Shown one piece after another: positions 6,774-9,262 of a DNA stretch of 9,262 nt (positions are counted from its first letter, which is position 1; every line of letters begins with the position of its first letter). This DNA is from Pseudomonadota bacterium (GTDB lineage Bacteria; Pseudomonadota; Alphaproteobacteria; Rhizobiales; Xanthobacteraceae). The notes beneath the pieces are model-generated. The model did not search any database, had not been told where the DNA came from, and worked only from the letters and a program-made list of their open reading frames with translations. The translations under genes and the position numbers were made by a program. The DNA lies in assembly GCA_023405565.1 (NCBI GenBank), contig JAEXXW010000277.1, positions 1 through 9,262 on the forward strand. Direction: 5' to 3'.

Positions 6774-6814
6774 GGTGTGAAGCGGTTTACCGCAGCCAAT
6801 GCGACAATGAAAAA

Positions 6815-7555
6815 TTATCTCGCAGCCTGATTGCGCTGGTCGATATTGCGGCTGACGATCGCCGCTTCATCCGCGCCCCTGATCTCTTCCGGCGTGCGGT
6901 CCGGCGTAACGCGCGTCGCCGTCAATTGCTTGCGCATGGCCGGCGAGAAGCTTGACGCGTTGAGCGGCGTGAATTGTGCGCTCGCGTTGCGGCCTTCTCC
7001 GCGATAGGCCATCAGTCCCTTGTTGGTCGCGACGATGTCGCCTTGGCGCAGCGTTTCGTCATGATTGGCATCGATGCGCGCGAGTCCGGTGGGACTCTTG
7101 CCGTCGCAGGTACAGTCGGCGATCAGCCTGGCGCGATAGACGAAGGCGTTCGGAATATCCGAGTAGCGTTTGCCGTCCGAGGCGTAAGCATGATCGATAG
7201 CGTTGCCTGAGAATACCTTCGTTGGCGATGCGGGGCAGAACGACTTGCAGATGTCCGCGGCATTGCCAGTGCGATTGGTGATCGGGAAGTAGCGCCCATC
7301 GCACAGGCGCACGCAATATGCGGTGCCGCCACCACCGACATAACCGCCGCTTCGCGCACGGTTTCCGCCGCGGCCATCGTAACTGGGATCGGCGTAAGAA
7401 TGGGACGGTGCTGCCGCGCGGCGCATGCCGCCGCCAAAGAAGAAATCGAACAGGCTTTGCGCCGAAGCCGGGACTGATGAAAGGGTCAGCGTCAGACCTG
7501 TCAGCAACGTGCCAACCACCAAGAGAGAAGACCGGAAGCGACTTGAACGACCCAC
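6815..7555 (-). CDS. Secreted DUF2865 protein with six cysteines
   Basis: A protein of 246 residues of unknown function, recognised as a DUF2865 member typical of this order. Residues 1-32 are a signal peptide (basic MGRSSRFR, hydrophobic core, ASA before Q33), so it is exported. A Gly-rich stretch (about 60-78) precedes a compact core with C81 and C85 (CVRLCDGRYFP), C103 and C107 (ICKSFCP), and C148 and C150 (CTC). These three cysteine pairs may form disulfides or a metal site. The tail after about 190 is polar. The start is GTG 7555, chosen because GAAGGGGG stands just upstream (about 7568-7561 on the minus strand); no ATG fits. The stop lies 68 bases from the convergent flavoprotein gene. 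Upstream, the spacer to pyrE holds several hairpins and presumably its promoter. The family call rests on memory of the cysteine pattern. Confidence 0.85.
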   Translation of the reverse strand: MGRSSRFRSSLLVVGTLLTGLTLTLSSVPASAQSLFDFFFGGGMRRAAAPSHSYADPSYDGRGGNRARSGGYVGGGGTAYCVRLCDGRYFPITNRTGNAADICKSFCPASPTKVFSGNAIDHAYASDGKRYSDIPNAFVYRARLIADCTCDGKSPTGLARIDANHDETLRQGDIVATNKGLMAYRGEGRNASAQFTPLNASSFSPAMRKQLTATRVTPDRTPEEIRGADEAAIVSRNIDQRNQAAR

Positions 7556-7599
7556 GGCGGGCCCCCTTCACTGTGTGACGACCGCACTCGCAAACGCAC

Positions 7600-7641
7600 C
7601 AACCACGAAATTGGTTGCGTCAGCCTGGGTCGCCAGACCCA
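7600..7641. promoter_or_regulatory. Two hairpins upstream of the DUF2865 gene
   Basis: CAACCA (7600-7605) pairs with TGGTTG (7612-7617) across 6 bases. TGGGTC (7626-7631) pairs with GACCCA (7636-7641) across 4 bases. Both lie 45 to 90 bases before the GTG start, in its probable 5' leader or promoter. No protein or ligand can be assigned. Confidence 0.3.
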
Positions 7642-7683
7642 ACAGTGACGATTGGCCGTGGTTCAACGAAGGTTGAAAGCCTA

Positions 7684-7707
7684 CACGCCCCCTGTAAACG
7701 GGGCGTG
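7684..7707 (-). terminator. Probable transcript-end hairpin after pyrE
   Basis: CACGCCCC (7684-7691) and GGGGCGTG (7700-7707) are a perfect 8-base stem with an 8-base loop, 12 bases beyond the pyrE stop on the minus strand. The stem is followed there by TAGGCTTTC, a poor T-run, so termination may be incomplete. A smaller stem, CCTCAA/TTGAGG at 7717-7731, encloses the pyrE stop codon. Confidence 0.5.
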
Positions 7708-7718
7708 ACCGCGGTCCC

Positions 7719-8282
7719 TCAATTTTTGAGGAATTCCGATGCAGTATAAAGCGCGCGGAAGGGCAGTTTGGCCTCCTGAAAGCCTTCGGTGGCGCCTTCC
7801 TGCCGGTCGACCATGGTGAAGACCATGACGATGTCGCCGCCGGCTTCGCGCACGGCATCCGCCGCCTTGATCGCCGAGCCGCCTGTCGTGGTCACATCCT
7901 CAACGATGACGATACGCTTGCCGACCAGCGTTTCGCCGGGGGCGAGGCCTTCGACCGACAGGCGCGCGCCATGCTCCTTCGGCTTCTTGCGGACGAAGAA
8001 GGCCTGGATCGGCTTGCCGCGCATGAAGCTGAGCTGCGCGATGGCGCCGGCGAGCGGCACCGCGCCCATTTCCAGCCCGCCGACATAATCGATGTTCTCG
8101 CCCTGCAGGGCGTCCAGCGTCAGCTCCGCGAGCAATGCCGCACCTTCGGCATCGAGCATGGTCGGCTTCAGGTTGAAGTAGAAATCGCTCTTGCGGCCTG
8201 ACGCGAGGGTGATGTCACCGCGGCCGAAGGACCGCTTGCGGATGATATCGAGAAGGCGGGCGCGGGAATCTGAAGCCGACAT
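7719..8282 (-). CDS. pyrE: Orotate phosphoribosyltransferase
   Basis: Cytoplasmic enzyme of pyrimidine synthesis: orotate + PRPP gives orotidine 5'-phosphate + diphosphate. It has 187 residues, within the normal range for the short bacterial form. K31 in [10 protein letters not shown] fits the N-terminal substrate region. [12 protein letters not shown] (about 67-78) is a family segment. RKKPKEHG (98-105) is the mobile catalytic loop. [13 protein letters not shown] (124-136) is the PRPP-binding signature with E128-D129. All key parts are intact. The ATG at 8282 has AAAGG on the minus strand about 6 bases upstream. The gene is monocistronic by appearance: a repeat-filled spacer of 227 bases separates it from the transferase gene upstream, and a hairpin follows its stop. 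Confidence 0.97.
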   Translation of the reverse strand: MSASDSRARLLDIIRKRSFGRGDITLASGRKSDFYFNLKPTMLDAEGAALLAELTLDALQGENIDYVGGLEMGAVPLAGAIAQLSFMRGKPIQAFFVRKKPKEHGARLSVEGLAPGETLVGKRIVIVEDVTTTGGSAIKAADAVREAGGDIVMVFTMVDRQEGATEGFQEAKLPFRALYTASEFLKN

Positions 8283-8315
8283 GAGAAGCCTTTATCGCTG
8301 CGATTTTCGGCCTGA

Positions 8316-8504
8316 CTAGCACCATTGCGCCGGGCTCGCCAAGGTGCCCGGGATGACGTTGGGTGGGATAAGCGTGTGGCTTCGGTGGTCATTGCCGGGC
8401 ATAGCCGTCGAAGACGGCGTCGTTGACGCCTTATGACCCGGCAATCCATCACCTTTGGAAAAAAAGCATTTTGCTTGATGGATGCGCGGATCAAGTCCGC
8501 GCAT
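8316..8504. repeat. Mosaic of palindromic intergenic repeats between pyrE and the transferase gene
   Basis: Three palindromic modules fill the 227-base spacer. First, CCGGGC (8330-8335) and GCCCGG (8346-8351). Second, ATTGCCGGG (8391-8399) and CCCGGCAAT (8437-8445), a 9-base outer stem enclosing two small hairpins: GCCGTC-GAA-GACGGC (8404-8418) and GGCGTC-GTT-GACGCC (8416-8430), which share three bases. Third, ATGCGCGGA (8482-8490) and TCCGCGCAT (8496-8504), a perfect 9-base stem with a 5-base loop. Their minus-strand translation gives MRGLDPRIH and similar strings that are widely mis-annotated as proteins in Bradyrhizobium relatives; these are REP-like mobile palindromes, not genes. Confidence 0.8.
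8459..8476 (-). terminator. Intrinsic terminator for the glutathione transferase gene
   Basis: On the minus strand AAGCA (8476-8472), a 3-base loop and TGCTT (8468-8464) form a short stem followed by further T to 8459, seven T in all with the stem end. It lies 34 bases past the stop codon, just beyond the stronger 9-base palindrome at 8482-8504, and the two could act together. The stem itself is weak. Confidence 0.55.
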
Positions 8505-8509
8505 GACGA

Positions 8510-9214
8510 CTACGGCCGCTTCGGAATCTCGAGACCACGCTGCACGGCCGGACGCGCAAGGCCGCGTTCCAGCCAGGCGGGGACTTCCTTGAGATTGTCG
8601 AACTCGACCAGTTCACGCGCGCCGTAGAAGCCGACAAGGTTGCGCACCCAGCCAAGCATCGAAATGTCGGCGATGGTGTAATCGTCGTCCATGATCCACT
8701 GGCGGCCCTGAAGGCGCGTCTCCAGCACGCCGAGCAGGCGCTTGGATTCATCGCGGTAGCGATGCAGCGGCCGTTTATCCTCGATGTCGCGGCCGGCGAA
8801 CTTATGGAAGAAGCCGACCTGTCCGAAGATCGGGCCGATGCCGCCCATCTGGAAGAACACCCACTGGATGGTCTCATAGCGGCGGGCCGGATCGGCCGGC
8901 ACAAGCTTGCCGGTCTTGTCGGCGAGATAGACGAGGATCGCGCCGGATTCCCATAATCCGATCGGCTTTCCGCCCGGTCCGTTCGGATCGAGGATCGCCG
9001 GGATCTTTCCGTTCGGATTGAGCGAGAGGAATTCCGGCGTCCAGCTCTCGTTCTTCAGGATGTCGACGGCATGGGCCTCGTAAGGAAGGCCGATCTCTTC
9101 CAGTGCGATCGACACCTTCACGCCATTCGGCGTCGGAAAGGAATAAAGCTGCAGACGATCGGGATGCTTTGCGGGCCAGCGTTTTGTGATGGGGAAAGAG
9201 GAGAGAGAAGACAT
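8510..9214 (-). CDS. Glutathione S-transferase, nu class (YghU/YfcG/Ure2-like)
   Basis: Cytoplasmic glutathione-dependent enzyme of 234 residues. The thioredoxin-like N-domain carries SFPTPNGVKVSIALEE (25-40) with T28 and N30, the active-site type of the nu class, then NPNGKIPAI (66-74) with the cis-Pro, and WESGAILVYLA (88-98), which binds the gamma-glutamyl group. The helical C-domain contains FFQMGGIGPIFGQ (120-132), a marker of YfcG/YghU/Ure2-like proteins. Members studied in E. coli act as disulfide reductases using glutathione more than as classic transferases. The N-terminal extension of about 20 residues before the first strand is like YghU. The ATG at 9214 has AGGA on the minus strand about 6 bases upstream. 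The stop is followed by a palindrome and a short terminator. The substrate cannot be told from sequence. Confidence 0.93.
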   Translation of the reverse strand: MSSLSSFPITKRWPAKHPDRLQLYSFPTPNGVKVSIALEEIGLPYEAHAVDILKNESWTPEFLSLNPNGKIPAILDPNGPGGKPIGLWESGAILVYLADKTGKLVPADPARRYETIQWVFFQMGGIGPIFGQVGFFHKFAGRDIEDKRPLHRYRDESKRLLGVLETRLQGRQWIMDDDYTIADISMLGWVRNLVGFYGARELVEFDNLKEVPAWLERGLARPAVQRGLEIPKRP

Positions 9215-9262
9215 TACAGTTCCTGATGCAGTTGATGAAGTAAATCCGCCCTCGTCCTGAGG
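9215..9262 (-). other. Upstream region of the transferase gene, cut by the window edge
   Basis: Only 48 bases are present. They hold the ribosome site (AGGAAC, minus strand, about 9223-9218) and no other structure I can support. Confidence 0.4.

Noticed and set aside
8316..8504. A 62-codon minus-strand frame beginning MRGLDPRIHQ
   Set aside because: This string is the translation of a dispersed palindromic repeat that is often mis-annotated as a hypothetical protein in this bacterial group; the bases form stems and there is no ribosome site.
1..9262. A new defence, mobile or biosynthetic system
   Set aside because: Every gene belongs to a known chromosomal family, strands and spacing are ordinary, and there are no transposases, integrases, phage genes, CRISPR repeats or biosynthetic clusters.

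Overview
This GC-rich window looks like chromosomal DNA of an alphaproteobacterium of the order Hyphomicrobiales, most likely from the Bradyrhizobium/Afipia/Rhodopseudomonas group. The evidence is the chvG-chvI pair close to pckA, a DUF2865 secreted protein, and intergenic palindromes of the type often mis-called as small proteins containing 'MRGLDPRIH'. This placement comes from remembered families, not from a search. I see no transposase, integrase, phage gene, tRNA, rRNA or CRISPR array, and codon use is uniform.

Layout from left to right. Minus strand, 1-1882: the N-terminal two thirds of the sensor kinase ChvG (running off the left edge), preceded by its response regulator ChvI as one operon. 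Plus strand, 2059-6746: a HugZ-like FMN-barrel/DUF2470 protein, a small exported OmpA-domain protein, phosphoenolpyruvate carboxykinase (pckA, GTG start) ending in a very clear Rho-independent terminator, and an FAD oxidoreductase of the L-2-hydroxyglutarate dehydrogenase type. Minus strand, 6815-9214: a secreted DUF2865 protein with six cysteines, orotate phosphoribosyltransferase (pyrE) and a nu-class glutathione S-transferase. The spacer between pyrE and the transferase gene is a mosaic of palindromic repeats.

How the genes fit together. ChvG/ChvI is an envelope-stress and acid-responsive system of rhizobia, and in many relatives it sits beside pckA. PckA converts oxaloacetate to phosphoenolpyruvate during growth on organic acids. 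The OmpA-domain protein and the DUF2865 protein are probably envelope factors. PyrE and the transferase look like unrelated housekeeping neighbours.

I did not find a convincing undescribed multi-gene system. The most interesting signals are non-coding. They are a perfect 10-bp hairpin that buries the only ATG available to chvG, with a competing downstream segment that could free it; an 8-bp inverted repeat spaced by two helical turns upstream of chvI; a palindrome plus two hairpins upstream of pckA; and a repeated hairpin core shared by two intergenic regions. The hairpins were found by eye and have not been folded computationally.
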